From the NCBI GenBank assembly GCA_963806455.1, contig CAWDXZ010000006.1, positions 248,001 through 312,000 on the forward strand: DNA of 64,000 nucleotides, read 5' to 3'. Positions 50,467-58,944 of this stretch are shown here, in pieces. The number at the start of each line of letters is the position of its first letter. Within the stretch, counting starts at the first letter, position 1. The notes beneath the pieces were generated by a model. That model was not told the DNA's origin, searched no databases, and worked only from the letters and a program-made list of their open reading frames with translations. The translations under genes and the position numbers were made by a program. The stretch comes from Bog-756 sp963806455. GTDB lineage: Bacteria > Actinomycetota > Acidimicrobiia > Acidimicrobiales > RAAP-2.

Positions 50467-51137
50467 CCTCGCCGGTGCCGGGCAACCGAGACCGTCTGGC
50501 GAGCATCCGACGACTGCGGCGGAAGCTGGCCGATGTCGGACCGGACCAGACGAGGACCGATGGTGACTTCGAACACGTCTCGCTACCGGATCAGGACGCC
50601 GATGTTCTCCGCGATCTTCTGGTCACAGAGCGCGCTCGGGTCGTGATCGAGGTCGGCCTCGCCTATGGCAGTTCCTCCCTGGCGATCGGCGAGGCTCTGA
50701 TACTGCTCGGACATCAAGACCCGTGGCACGTGATCATCGACGCCTACCAGGACCGGTTTCGGAACATGGGCTGGGAGGCGATCAGCTCGGCCGGCCTCAC
50801 CGACCTCTGCACGCTCGTGGTCGAGCGGTCTCAGCTCGCACTGCCGCGGCTGGTGACCGAAGACGTCGTCGCCGACGCTGCGTTCGTGGACGGCAGTCAT
50901 GCCTTTCACAATGTGTTCGTCGACCTCTACTTCCTGCGCGAACTCGTTCACCCTGGTGGCCTGATCGTTCTCGACGACGTCCAGTCGCCATCTGTTGCCA
51001 CCGCGGTACGCTATTTCGAGACCAACGCGGGGTGGCGACCCCATCCCATCGGCCAACCGACACGACTCCGCGCCTTCCGATTGCCCGACCCGGGCGTCGA
51101 ACCCGAGCTCGAGACGTTCCGTGCATTCGGGCTCTGA
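50463..51137 (+). CDS. Class I SAM-dependent methyltransferase (Methyltransf_24-like)
   Basis: A 224-residue protein with the Rossmann-like SAM site VVIEVGLAYGSSSLAIGEAL, motif II-type IIDAYQD, VVADAAFVDGSHAFHNVFVD and PGGLIVLDDVQSPSVATAVR, typical of methyltransferases acting on small molecules or sugars. Substrate is unknown. The GTG start overlaps the stop of the small upstream gene. Confidence 0.82.
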   Translation: MTSPVPGNRDRLASIRRLRRKLADVGPDQTRTDGDFEHVSLPDQDADVLRDLLVTERARVVIEVGLAYGSSSLAIGEALILLGHQDPWHVIIDAYQDRFRNMGWEAISSAGLTDLCTLVVERSQLALPRLVTEDVVADAAFVDGSHAFHNVFVDLYFLRELVHPGGLIVLDDVQSPSVATAVRYFETNAGWRPHPIGQPTRLRAFRLPDPGVEPELETFRAFGL

Positions 51138-51395
51138 CCGACACCGACACCGTCACCCCACCACGTCGCCCCGGGTCTGTTCCCGGTCGAACGCAACCGG
51201 TCCGGATGTGCATTGCCCGACTGGAATCGAGCATCGAGACCCGCCCGGTCGGAGCACACCTGAGCCCCCGCCGACGGACAGAGGAACAAGTTGAGGACGC
51301 GTCCCCAGAGGATGGGTTGCGCTCGCGCTTCTCCGTAGGCGATGCTTCATCCTGACGGTGGCCCAAGGTGCCGCGGCGGACAAAAGGAGAGCACC

Positions 51396-51626
51396 ATGCT
51401 TGTCGCTACGACGTGGAGATCTCGTGCGTCCTCCCCCGATCCCTTCAACAGGCCGGTGAAGGTTCGGGGAAGGCTCGAGGAGAAGGCGGCGAAGGAAACC
51501 GGCTCCGAGAGACTGCGCTGGTCGCTCGCCCTGATGGAGTTCATCGAACTCGACTCGGGCATCGCTCTCGATATCGATTCGGCGATGCCGTCGGTTCTCC
51601 GTGCGTTGGAGCACCCGACCTCTTGA
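51396..51626 (+). CDS. Small protein of unknown function
   Basis: A 76-residue protein starting at ATG 51396 behind AAAAGGAG, a strong ribosome-binding site. The sequence (RPVKVRGRLEEKAAKETGSE, RLRWSLALMEFIELDSGIAL) predicts a basic N-terminal part and an amphipathic helix, without Cys or membrane segments. No family is recognised. It lies 172 bp before the first TetR gene on the same strand. Confidence 0.5.
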   Translation: MLVATTWRSRASSPDPFNRPVKVRGRLEEKAAKETGSERLRWSLALMEFIELDSGIALDIDSAMPSVLRALEHPTS

Positions 51627-51798
51627 TCGAACCCCTATCAATGTCCACCACCTCTGAGTGGACCCGGCTGGGTGCGGGCATCGCCCATTTCGGGGCCGAT
51701 GAGATAGGGGCGTTCTTCCCTTCGGGAGGTTGGTCGATGACGACGTGCAGATCAAACCCTTCCGAAGACCTGATCGGCAGGGTTCGGAGGCCAGAGCG

Positions 51799-52581
51799 GT
51801 GACCAGTTTGAGGTCCACGAGACGTAGCCGGGAGGAAATGCGTGCCACCCTCGTCGAGGAGGGACGCGCCATCCTCTTGACTGAGGGCCTGGAGGCCGGT
51901 TCGAGCAATCTCACCTTCAAGAGGGTCTTCCAGCGGGTCGAGGCGAAGACCGGTAAGAGGATCACCAACGCGTCCGTGATCAAGCGCATCTGGGAGAACC
52001 AGGCCGAATTCCAGGCCGATGTGCTGGTTTCCATCGCCCGGGACGAGGCCCGTCGAGCTCAGGGAAGTGGACAGCGAGTCATCGCCCTATTGGGTGAGTT
52101 CGACATGACCACACCCGAGTCGCGCTCTCGTGCGCTCCGCGAGGTGTGTCGGGTCGAAGGCAATGCCAGTAGCACTGCCATCGACGAATCGATGAACTGG
52201 CCGCTGTGGATCAGCGTCATTTCCATGGCGATGACGACGGCGCAGCCGGACATTCGTGCTCGAATCAAAGAAGCCCTGGGGGACGGTTACTCCTCGGTCA
52301 CCAGGTTCTGGAGTGACAACTTCATTGCCCTCCAAGACGTGCTCGGCCTTCGGGTTCGGCCTCCTTGGTCGATGGACCAATTCAGCATGGCCGCCATTGC
52401 CTTCGCCGAGGGATGCGCCCTTCGTCAACTGACGAGCGGCCACACCGAGATGATGATCCGTCGGACCGGTCCGAACGAGGAAGAGCAGGAATGGTCTCTC
52501 TTCGCCGTCGGGCTCGAGGCTCTGGTCCATCAATTCCTCGAACCCGACCCGGAGTTCATCCCGACGTCGTCGATCGGCTGA
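51799..52581 (+). CDS. TetR-like transcriptional regulator, paralogue A
   Basis: A 260-residue regulator. The N-terminal HTH region is REEMRATLVEEGRAILLTEG, then FKRVFQRVEAKTGKRITNAS followed by VIKRIWENQAEFQADVLVSI, an unusual extended form in which the recognition segment resembles RxTNASVIxRxWEN. The C-terminal ligand domain ends with LFAVGLEALVHQFLEPDPEF. GTG 51799 is chosen for GGAGG eight bases upstream. A paralogue with the same architecture faces it 225 bp away. The ligand and targets are unknown. Confidence 0.82.
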   Translation: MTSLRSTRRSREEMRATLVEEGRAILLTEGLEAGSSNLTFKRVFQRVEAKTGKRITNASVIKRIWENQAEFQADVLVSIARDEARRAQGSGQRVIALLGEFDMTTPESRSRALREVCRVEGNASSTAIDESMNWPLWISVISMAMTTAQPDIRARIKEALGDGYSSVTRFWSDNFIALQDVLGLRVRPPWSMDQFSMAAIAFAEGCALRQLTSGHTEMMIRRTGPNEEEQEWSLFAVGLEALVHQFLEPDPEFIPTSSIG

Positions 52582-52655
52582 GCCCGAGGCCTCAGCCCGG
52601 TGCGCGACCGCGGCGCGGACCGCGGGGCATGTGGGCGCTCTCTCCCGATGGTGCG

Positions 52656-52700
52656 CGGAGTGACACGACAGGAGGTTTCCGGTCCTGTCGTGTCACTCCG
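52656..52700. terminator. Long perfect hairpin between convergent TetR genes
   Basis: Two perfect 18-bp arms (CGGAGTGACACGACAGGA at 52656-52673 and its complement at 52683-52700) surround a 9-nt loop. The position, 75 bp past the first TetR stop and between convergent genes, fits a bidirectional terminator, but there is no T-run and such length is unusual. Confidence 0.55.
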
Positions 52701-52731
52701 TCGGTTCCCGCCACTGAAAGGCACACCCTAA

Positions 52732-52748
52732 TGCAACTCGGAGTTGCA
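52732..52748. promoter_or_regulatory. 17-bp palindrome, candidate TetR operator
   Basis: TGCAACTCGGAGTTGCA is a perfect palindrome around CGG. Its near copy lies upstream of the second TetR gene at 53691-53707. This copy sits between the 3' ends of the two regulators, so it would not control an obvious promoter. Confidence 0.55.
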
Positions 52749-52805
52749 ATGCTCGGAGTTCCCCCCTCGCCCGGTCCCCGCCTGAGGGACCGGTCGCGAC
52801 GCTGG

Positions 52806-53570
52806 TCAAACGCTCGGATCAGGCTCGAAGAACTCCTGGACCAGAGCGTGGAGCCCGATGCCGAAGATCGTCCAGGTCTGGTCGGCACCATGGGCTCCGG
52901 TGGGGCGGACGATCCCCACCATCTGGGTGTCGACGCGGTCCCGAAGCGAACATCCCTCAGCCAGTGCCCCGACCGCATTCAAGAACTGTCGGACCGTCAG
53001 GGCCTGCCGGGGCCGGTAACCGAAGGTCGTCATCAGGCCGCTGAACGCCTCCTCTCCCTGCTGGTTGATGGCGTCATAACTCTCCATGAGCTGCGAGAGG
53101 ACCCGCCGGTGTCGGTCAGGGAGGTCGCTCGACACCGCGGTGGCCCAGAGGTTGATCCATACCGACCAGCTCGATGAGCGGCGGAGCGCATCGCCGAGCG
53201 CTTCACCCACGACCCGGCACACCTCGGATAGGGCTGCGGAGCGAGCCGTCGCCGTGGACAGATCGCTCGAGGCCAGGACTCCCGCCACCAACTCGGCGAC
53301 CTCGGGAACGTTCGAGCGGCTGGTGTCCGACGCCAGCTCGACCAACACGTCCGTCTGGTAGTCGACGAGGTTCTCCCAGACCCGTCCGATGACCGAGGCA
53401 TTGGTCAACCTGACGCCCGTCTCCGCTTCCACGCGGTCGAAGGCACCTTTGAAGTTCAGGGCGTCGGCCCCCGGGCCGAGGCCCTCCTCGAGCAAGATTG
53501 ACCGTCCCGCCGACAAGAGGAGCGATCGCAACTCCTCCCGGTTCCGGCGCGGCTGCCGATTTGTGCCCAT
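52806..53570 (-). CDS. TetR-like transcriptional regulator, paralogue B
   Basis: A 254-residue paralogue of the regulator at 51799. Matching blocks are REELRSLLLSAGRSILLEEG, FKGAFDRVEAETGVRLTNAS, VIGRVWENLVDYQTDVLVEL, SEVCRVVGEALGDALRRSSS, and IFGIGLHALVQEFFEPDPSV at the C-terminus. ATG 53570 is preferred to ATG 53576 because GGGAG then sits at a normal spacing. A 17-bp palindrome lies about 120 bp upstream, suggesting autoregulation or control by the sister protein. Confidence 0.82.
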   Translation of the reverse strand: MGTNRQPRRNREELRSLLLSAGRSILLEEGLGPGADALNFKGAFDRVEAETGVRLTNASVIGRVWENLVDYQTDVLVELASDTSRSNVPEVAELVAGVLASSDLSTATARSAALSEVCRVVGEALGDALRRSSSWSVWINLWATAVSSDLPDRHRRVLSQLMESYDAINQQGEEAFSGLMTTFGYRPRQALTVRQFLNAVGALAEGCSLRDRVDTQMVGIVRPTGAHGADQTWTIFGIGLHALVQEFFEPDPSV

Positions 53571-54282
53571 CGCCATCTCCCGCAGCGCAGGTACCGCCGG
53601 CCTGGTGGCATCTTGCTACGGCGACCGGATCCCGCCAAATCCGGTCCCCGCGGCATCGAGGGCTCCGCCACCCGTGCCGACCCTACAAGTTGCAATCCGG
53701 AGTTGCAAGCGAGGGCGGCCGGCCGGTGCAACGAACCGCCGCCCCGGTTTTGCACGACCGCTTCCTGCACCGTTTCCGGAAGTCGCTCGCCATGGACTGG
53801 GGCGCCGCCGGCCGTGGCGGACGGCCATCCCCGTCACAGCGCCTCCGCCAACCTCGACTGCCATCTCGAGCGCCGGCCACGCGCTCGGTGGGCATCCGCC
53901 GTCCATCGAGTAGCCGACGACCCGCCGGGAGCCGGTGCAAGGCGTCAGCCAGTGTGAGCGCCGGACTTCGTCGTCGGGATATGGGTGATGTCCCCGCAGG
54001 TGCGAGTGCCGGGCTCGCCGACGGAGAAGTCGGGGCGGCCCCGACCTCTTCCGATCCCCACCTATCACGGGAGCGGTCTTCTCGAGGGCAGGCGGCGTTC
54101 GCTCTGCAGGTGGTGCACAGGCGCTCGCTTTGCTGCACGGTGGCCGACCTTGACAACGCGGTGAGCGATTTCGTCCGATGCACTTCTCGGTCCGATTCAC
54201 GGTGACGGGCTCGTCGGACGTTCTCCCGGGTCAGGCACGGGCTGGCGGCTATTGTGCTGGCCGACCAGGATGTAGCGAACTC
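53571..54282. other. 712-bp stretch with no credible gene
   Basis: Open frames exist on both strands (for example 53498-54205 plus, 53616-54200 minus), but their proteins are low-complexity Arg/Ser/Pro/Ala sequences without any family signal. The region holds the 17-bp palindrome at 53691 and a hairpin, GTCGGGGC-G-GCCCCGAC, at 54029-54045. A TTGACA hexamer at about 54149 and a TATTGT at about 54249 might belong to promoters of the next gene. It may be regulatory or gene remnants. Confidence 0.45.
53691..53707. promoter_or_regulatory. 17-bp palindrome upstream of TetR paralogue B
   Basis: TGCAATCCGGAGTTGCA keeps the TGCAA/TTGCA arms and overall length of the perfect palindrome at 52732. It lies 121 bp upstream of the paralogue B start on the side where its promoter should be. 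Confidence 0.55.
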
Positions 54283-56724
54283 ATGCCGCCTTCTTCAGAA
54301 TCTGTTCGTTCCCCAAATCGACGGCATCTTCCAGAGCGCCCTCGCTGGATGAACGTCGCCGACAACCCGCGGCTCGGATGGGTGCCCGACGCCGCCGGGG
54401 TCCTCTGTGTTGTGGCCGCGGCCATTGCGGTCCTCGCGCCGGCACTGCATCACGGAGCATCGTTCGGATCGTACGATCTTCTCTCCCAATATGGTCTCAC
54501 GGCCAATTCTCACGTAGTGGTCCACAACGGTGCAACGGCGGACCAGGTCGACGAGATCATCCCCTGGGCGACGCTGGCATGGGACCAAGTGCACCACGGT
54601 CATCTCCCACTCTGGAATCCCTACAGTCTCCTGGGCCTGCCCCTTGCGTTCAATTGGCAGTCGAGTGCATTCAGTCTGCCGTCACTACTCGGGTACCTTG
54701 CTCCGCTCCGATTGGCCTACACCGTCCAGGTCGGGGTGACGTTGGTGATCGCCGGAACAGGAGCGTACGTGTTCGCCCGGGTACTCCGACTCGGCTGCCT
54801 GGCGGCAACGCTGGTCGGAGTGGTGTTCGAGCTGAGTGGTCCGATGATGGCGTGGCTGGGCTGGCCGATCACCGTGGTTATGGCTTGGTTCGGATGGATG
54901 TGTGCCGCCGCCCTGATGGTGAGTCGGGGGAGAAACCAGGTTCGCTGGGTCGCCTTTTTGGCTCTCGTGATCGCCGCTTCGATCTATGCAGGTCAGCCTG
55001 ACACACTGGTCGTGCTGCTCCTGGCGTTTGCCGTGTTCGTGACGGTCCTGCTCGTTCTTCGAATTCACCGGCTCGGGGGGAAAGGAACGATCCTCCGCCC
55101 TTTCTTGGCGCTGGTGGTCGGAACGGTGGCCGGATTTGCCCTTGCGGCACCATTGCTACTTCCGGGGTTGCAACTCCTCTCGGAATCGGTAAGGAGCAAG
55201 AGCGGACAAGGCGCGGTGCTCCCGGTGAGAGACGTGCTCCACTTTCTCTTCGCGACCTTCGATGGACCCGCTACGTATGGCTACTACGGGGTCTCTGCTG
55301 CATACGTAGGGGTGATCGCACTGGTGCTGGCGGTGACCGGATCGGCAGTGAGCCGGCGGAATCGAGAGGTACTGGCCGTGTTGGGCGTGATTGCAGTCGG
55401 CACGGTTATCGTCTTCGTTCCCGCCATGACGTCGTCCTTGGACCGGTTCCCGGATCTCCGCACGGTCAAATGGGCACGGTTTCTCATGCCGATCGTCCTA
55501 GGCCTGTCCGTTCTGGCCGGCGTCGGAGTGGATGCGTTGGTCCGTTCCCAATGCCGGCGAACGGTGCGACGGTGGCTCGGGGGCGGATTCGCCGTGGCCG
55601 CCATCGCCCTACTGACGTTGTGGATGACCGACCGCGACGGTACGTCGGGTCGGGTCGCCTCCGCCCGCGCCACCAGCTTCTTCTGGGCGGCTGTGGGGAC
55701 CGCTCTCGGTCTGTTGGTGGTCGCCGGGCTCATATGGTCAGCCCGTCGAGAAGCCCCAAGGGCCTCCGCCGCCGATCCCGACGGCCGAGCCGTCGGCCGG
55801 GGAGGTCGCACCGAGCTCATCGGTGCAGTGGTGCTCATACTCGCGGAGACGGTGTTCCTGGTGGCAACGGGAGCGCCTCCGCTCTCGTCCAGTCCTCAAT
55901 CCTTCGTGGCGACACCGGAAGTGCAGGATCTGCAGAGTGCCGTGGGGTCTTCGGCCGTCGGATTTGGGACCGGGAGCTGCGCAAATTTTCTCGTTCCGCA
56001 GGTCGGTGTTCTACAGGACGCCAATGATGCATTCGGCATCCAGGAGTTCGCGGCGTACGACCCTCTCATGCCGGCCTCGTACGCTACGTCGTGGGGTGCG
56101 GTCGCGGGGTCCAGTGGGTTCCTGTCCCCGTCGGTGTTCTGCCCCAAGGTGGGCAGTGCCTCCTTGGCGAGGGCTTACGGCGTCGAATTCATCCTGCAGC
56201 TCCGAGGCGAGCCGGCTCCTGCCGGCGGGGTCTTCGACCGGACCATCGGGAACGAGGTGCTCTATCGGGTACCAGATTCGGCTGCAGCCACCCTCACGCC
56301 CGCCCCCACTGCTCGTGCGCTCCCTTCGGCTTCAGCTCCTGGCCGAACCGTCCCGGTGACCCACGCTGGACCGGCAGAGTGGGGCCTGGTCACCGACGCC
56401 AGGACTCCACAGGTTCTACGTCTGCACCTGACAAACGTACCCGGATGGAGGGCGACCCTCGATGGCCGACCCCTCGTGTTGCATCCGTTGCTGCAGGTGA
56501 TGCTTCAGGCAAGGATTCCGCCCGGACGACATGTCATCGAGCTGCACTATTGGCCGGCGGCCTTCTCTCTCGGGATCCTTCTGGCCGTCGTCACGCTGTT
56601 GGGACTCGGTTTCACGGTGGCGCTGGTGGAATACCGAAACCGCCGACAGAGCAGCGCGGGCACCTCGCCGTCGCTGCCCGCGGGCGGCTCGGACCGGGAG
56701 CCCTCGAAGAGGAATGGGCGATGA
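54283..56724 (+). CDS. YfhO-like polytopic membrane protein
   Basis: An 813-residue protein with more than ten transmembrane helices (from VLCVVAAAIAVLAPALHH on) and large outward loops. The first loop, SYDLLSQYGLTANSHVVVHN and PWATLAWDQVHHGHLPLWNP followed by YSLLGLPLAFNWQ, is characteristic of the YfhO family, GT-C-like proteins implicated in glycosylating cell-wall polymers such as lipoteichoic acid in Firmicutes. The C-terminal ~170 residues form a soluble beta-domain (LHLTNVPGWRATLDGRPLVL) before a last helix. ATG 54283 has AGGA upstream; ATG 54349 is an alternative. Its acceptor and donor in this organism are unknown. Confidence 0.82.
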   Translation: MPPSSESVRSPNRRHLPERPRWMNVADNPRLGWVPDAAGVLCVVAAAIAVLAPALHHGASFGSYDLLSQYGLTANSHVVVHNGATADQVDEIIPWATLAWDQVHHGHLPLWNPYSLLGLPLAFNWQSSAFSLPSLLGYLAPLRLAYTVQVGVTLVIAGTGAYVFARVLRLGCLAATLVGVVFELSGPMMAWLGWPITVVMAWFGWMCAAALMVSRGRNQVRWVAFLALVIAASIYAGQPDTLVVLLLAFAVFVTVLLVLRIHRLGGKGTILRPFLALVVGTVAGFALAAPLLLPGLQLLSESVRSKSGQGAVLPVRDVLHFLFATFDGPATYGYYGVSAAYVGVIALVLAVTGSAVSRRNREVLAVLGVIAVGTVIVFVPAMTSSLDRFPDLRTVKWARFLMPIVLGLSVLAGVGVDALVRSQCRRTVRRWLGGGFAVAAIALLTLWMTDRDGTSGRVASARATSFFWAAVGTALGLLVVAGLIWSARREAPRASAADPDGRAVGRGGRTELIGAVVLILAETVFLVATGAPPLSSSPQSFVATPEVQDLQSAVGSSAVGFGTGSCANFLVPQVGVLQDANDAFGIQEFAAYDPLMPASYATSWGAVAGSSGFLSPSVFCPKVGSASLARAYGVEFILQLRGEPAPAGGVFDRTIGNEVLYRVPDSAAATLTPAPTARALPSASAPGRTVPVTHAGPAEWGLVTDARTPQVLRLHLTNVPGWRATLDGRPLVLHPLLQVMLQARIPPGRHVIELHYWPAAFSLGILLAVVTLLGLGFTVALVEYRNRRQSSAGTSPSLPAGGSDREPSKRNGR

Positions 56725-57006
56725 GGCGGGAGTCGCCCCAGTTGTCGGCGTCGATGACCGTCAGCCCGCTGAGAACGGCCCCTGCCGACCGATCGGGGCC
56801 GTGCTCCATCCCGACCGGCGCAGGGTGCACCGGGCACGGCGGCCCGGGCGGGTCCACTCACCGGTCGAGCCCATGGTCGGCGATCCGGTCGCCGAGGATC
56901 TTCCTCCGCCGGGCGTCCCGCGGGTGAGCCGCGCCCCGACGGTTTGCACCACCGGGGACACGCACCTGACCGGGCGCGTCGAGGGGGCCGCCGCCCGGAG
57001 TCCGGC

Positions 57007-57978
57007 CTAGGCCGACAGATGGTCGGGTAGCCCGAACGAGGGGAACAGTCGGTCGGCTTCGAGGAACGAGTGGATCCCTTTGACCCTCGGCCCTGAGGTC
57101 TCGAGGACCACCAGGGCCCACGGTGCGAGACCACCGGCCGGGTCCGGCTTGTAGTGGCCGAAAGCCGGCAGGCCATTGGCCTCGGTGGGCACGAGCCTCG
57201 AGCCGCGGCATCCGTGACCCGGTCCGAGCATGAATGCCCCGATGTCGGCAGACCCCTGCAGCCACATGGCATAGGGAGGCATGCTCTGGACGGCGTCGTC
57301 GTGGAGCAGGGTCACCAGCCGCTCGATGTCGTAGCGCTCGAAGGCATCGACGTAGCAGGCCAACAGTTCTTCCTGGTCGGGGTCGAGGGCGGCGGTGTGC
57401 TCGCCGAGGTCGAGTGAGGACATCGTGGCGCGAGCCCGCTGCAGGGAGCTGTTCACCGCCGCGGTGCTGGTGTCCATCAGCTCGGCGGCCTCGGCCACCG
57501 GCCAGCGCAGCACCTCGCACAGGATGAGGGCGGCCCGTTGCCGGGGCGGCAGGTGCTGGAGGGCGGCGACGAACGCCAGTCGGACGGTGTCACGGGCGGC
57601 AGCCACATCGGCCGGGTCGGCCTCGACCGGGAGCACCCGCTTGTCGGCGATGGGCGAGATCCAGGCGCCGTCGGGAAGCACCGACTCGAGGGAGGACGGG
57701 ACGGGGGGACGGGACGGCCCGAGCTCCATGGGCCGGGCCCGGCGCTGGCTCCCGCGGAGCAGGTCGAGGCACACGTTGGTGGCGATGCGGTACATCCACG
57801 AGCGGACCGAGGACCGCCCCTCGAACCTGTCCGCCGCCCGCCAGGCCCGGACCATGGTCTCCTGCACGGCGTCCTCGGCGTCGAACCCCGACCCGAGCAT
57901 GCGATAGCAGTAGCCGGTGAGCTCCCGCCGGTAGTGCTCGAGGTCCTCGGTCCTGATGCCCTGCGTGCTGACGGTCAC
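57007..57978 (-). CDS. ECF sigma factor with SnoaL-like C-terminal domain (SigG-like)
   Basis: A 323-residue extracytoplasmic-function sigma factor. Region 2 is HYRRELTGYCYRMLGSGFDA, EDAVQETMVRAWRAADRFEG and SVRSWMYRIATNVCLDLLRG; region 4 is LQHLPPRQRAALILCEVLRW, then AEAAELMDTSTAAVNSSLQR. The last ~120 residues form a SnoaL-like domain (LACYVDAFERYDIERLVTLL), which in this sigma group replaces an anti-sigma factor as regulator. GTG 57978 is chosen because a TAGGAT hexamer (57987-57992, minus strand) lies eight bases upstream, suggesting leaderless transcription; the frame is open to 58029. The STAS-VOC gene is immediately upstream. Confidence 0.87.
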   Translation of the reverse strand: MTVSTQGIRTEDLEHYRRELTGYCYRMLGSGFDAEDAVQETMVRAWRAADRFEGRSSVRSWMYRIATNVCLDLLRGSQRRARPMELGPSRPPVPSSLESVLPDGAWISPIADKRVLPVEADPADVAAARDTVRLAFVAALQHLPPRQRAALILCEVLRWPVAEAAELMDTSTAAVNSSLQRARATMSSLDLGEHTAALDPDQEELLACYVDAFERYDIERLVTLLHDDAVQSMPPYAMWLQGSADIGAFMLGPGHGCRGSRLVPTEANGLPAFGHYKPDPAGGLAPWALVVLETSGPRVKGIHSFLEADRLFPSFGLPDHLSA

Positions 57979-58031
57979 CAGCGGCGATCCTAGCGGCTCG
58001 GTGGCGCAGGCGGTCGGGGCTCCGGCCACCT

Positions 58032-58721
58032 TCAGGCCTCGCCGACCAGCTCGAGACCGTTGCCGTCCGGGTCACGGAAGGCGAACATCGGGGGCACGCC
58101 CTCCCACCGCAGAATGTCGCCGACATCCACGCCTTCGGCCTTCAGCGCGACGTGGTCGCCCCCCACGTCGGTGCTGACCAGTCGTATCCCCGTCTCGATC
58201 CCCGAAGGGAGGCCGTCGGTCGAGGCCACCAGGGCGATCGTGGCCGTCCCGGCCGGAGGGGCGACCACGATCCAGCGCTTGCCCGGGCCGATGGGCACGT
58301 CGAGATGCAGCCCGAAGCCGAGTGTGTCGACGAAGAAGCTCCGGGCGCGGTCCTGATCGGTCACCGGTATGCCGACCGTGAGGATCTGCTTGACCCGGAT
58401 GGTGGGTGTCGATGTGGACATCGCGCCTCCTTCACTCGGGGGATAGGACGCCGCAGCGGCCGGAGAATCATCGATTTCCCTGTCCACCGGTCGCAGTCCG
58501 ACCAGCTCGACCACGCCGGCCAGCTCGAGGAGCCGCGCCAGCCCCGGACAGACCTCGGCCACGTGCATCCGGGCACGTGCCCGGCGGGCGGCCAGTGCCA
58601 TCCGGGCGACCAGGTCCACCATGGACAGGTCGGGCACCCGGTCGCTGAGCAAGCGCGTGACGGTCACCGTGCCGTCGGCCCGGACCAGCACCACCTTGGC
58701 CACCAGCCGAGAGTCGTCCAT
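58032..58721 (-). CDS. Read-through ORF joining a STAS-like domain to a VOC/glyoxalase domain
   Basis: A single 229-residue frame. Residues 1 to about 85 look like a small STAS-type domain (VVLVRADGTVTVTRLLSDRV, MHVAEVCPGLARLLELAGVV). Residues 101-229 are a vicinal-oxygen-chelate (glyoxalase-like) domain starting at VKQILTVGIPVTDQDRARSF and ending MFAFRDPDGNGLELVGEA. ATG 58421, exactly at the domain boundary, has GGAGG seven bases upstream, so the VOC protein may also or only be made separately. VOC proteins are metal-dependent enzymes or resistance proteins; no specific reaction is evident. The sigma-factor ORF begins just downstream. Confidence 0.75.
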   Translation of the reverse strand: MDDSRLVAKVVLVRADGTVTVTRLLSDRVPDLSMVDLVARMALAARRARARMHVAEVCPGLARLLELAGVVELVGLRPVDREIDDSPAAAASYPPSEGGAMSTSTPTIRVKQILTVGIPVTDQDRARSFFVDTLGFGLHLDVPIGPGKRWIVVAPPAGTATIALVASTDGLPSGIETGIRLVSTDVGGDHVALKAEGVDVGDILRWEGVPPMFAFRDPDGNGLELVGEA

Positions 58722-58944
58722 CAGTGGGAAGACGAGCCGAAGGCGCCGAATTCACCGGCGCCGGTGCCGACCACTCGTGGCCATCAGTCGTCGTCGGTCG
58801 TCGGAGCCCCTGTGTCGGCCACCGATGAATTCGAGGATGGCGAGGCGTCGCCCTCGGCATGGCCTCGATAGCCTGGTCAGAGCGTTCAGAATGTCACTTT
58901 CGAGAGCGGACCCTTCGAAGGTAGGACCGCACACTGCCGCGGGG

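Noticed and set aside
53498..54205. A 235-residue plus-strand open frame between TetR paralogue B and the YfhO-like gene
   Set aside because: Overlaps the TetR start, has no ribosome-binding site or family signal, and is Arg/Ser/Pro-rich; treated as non-coding.
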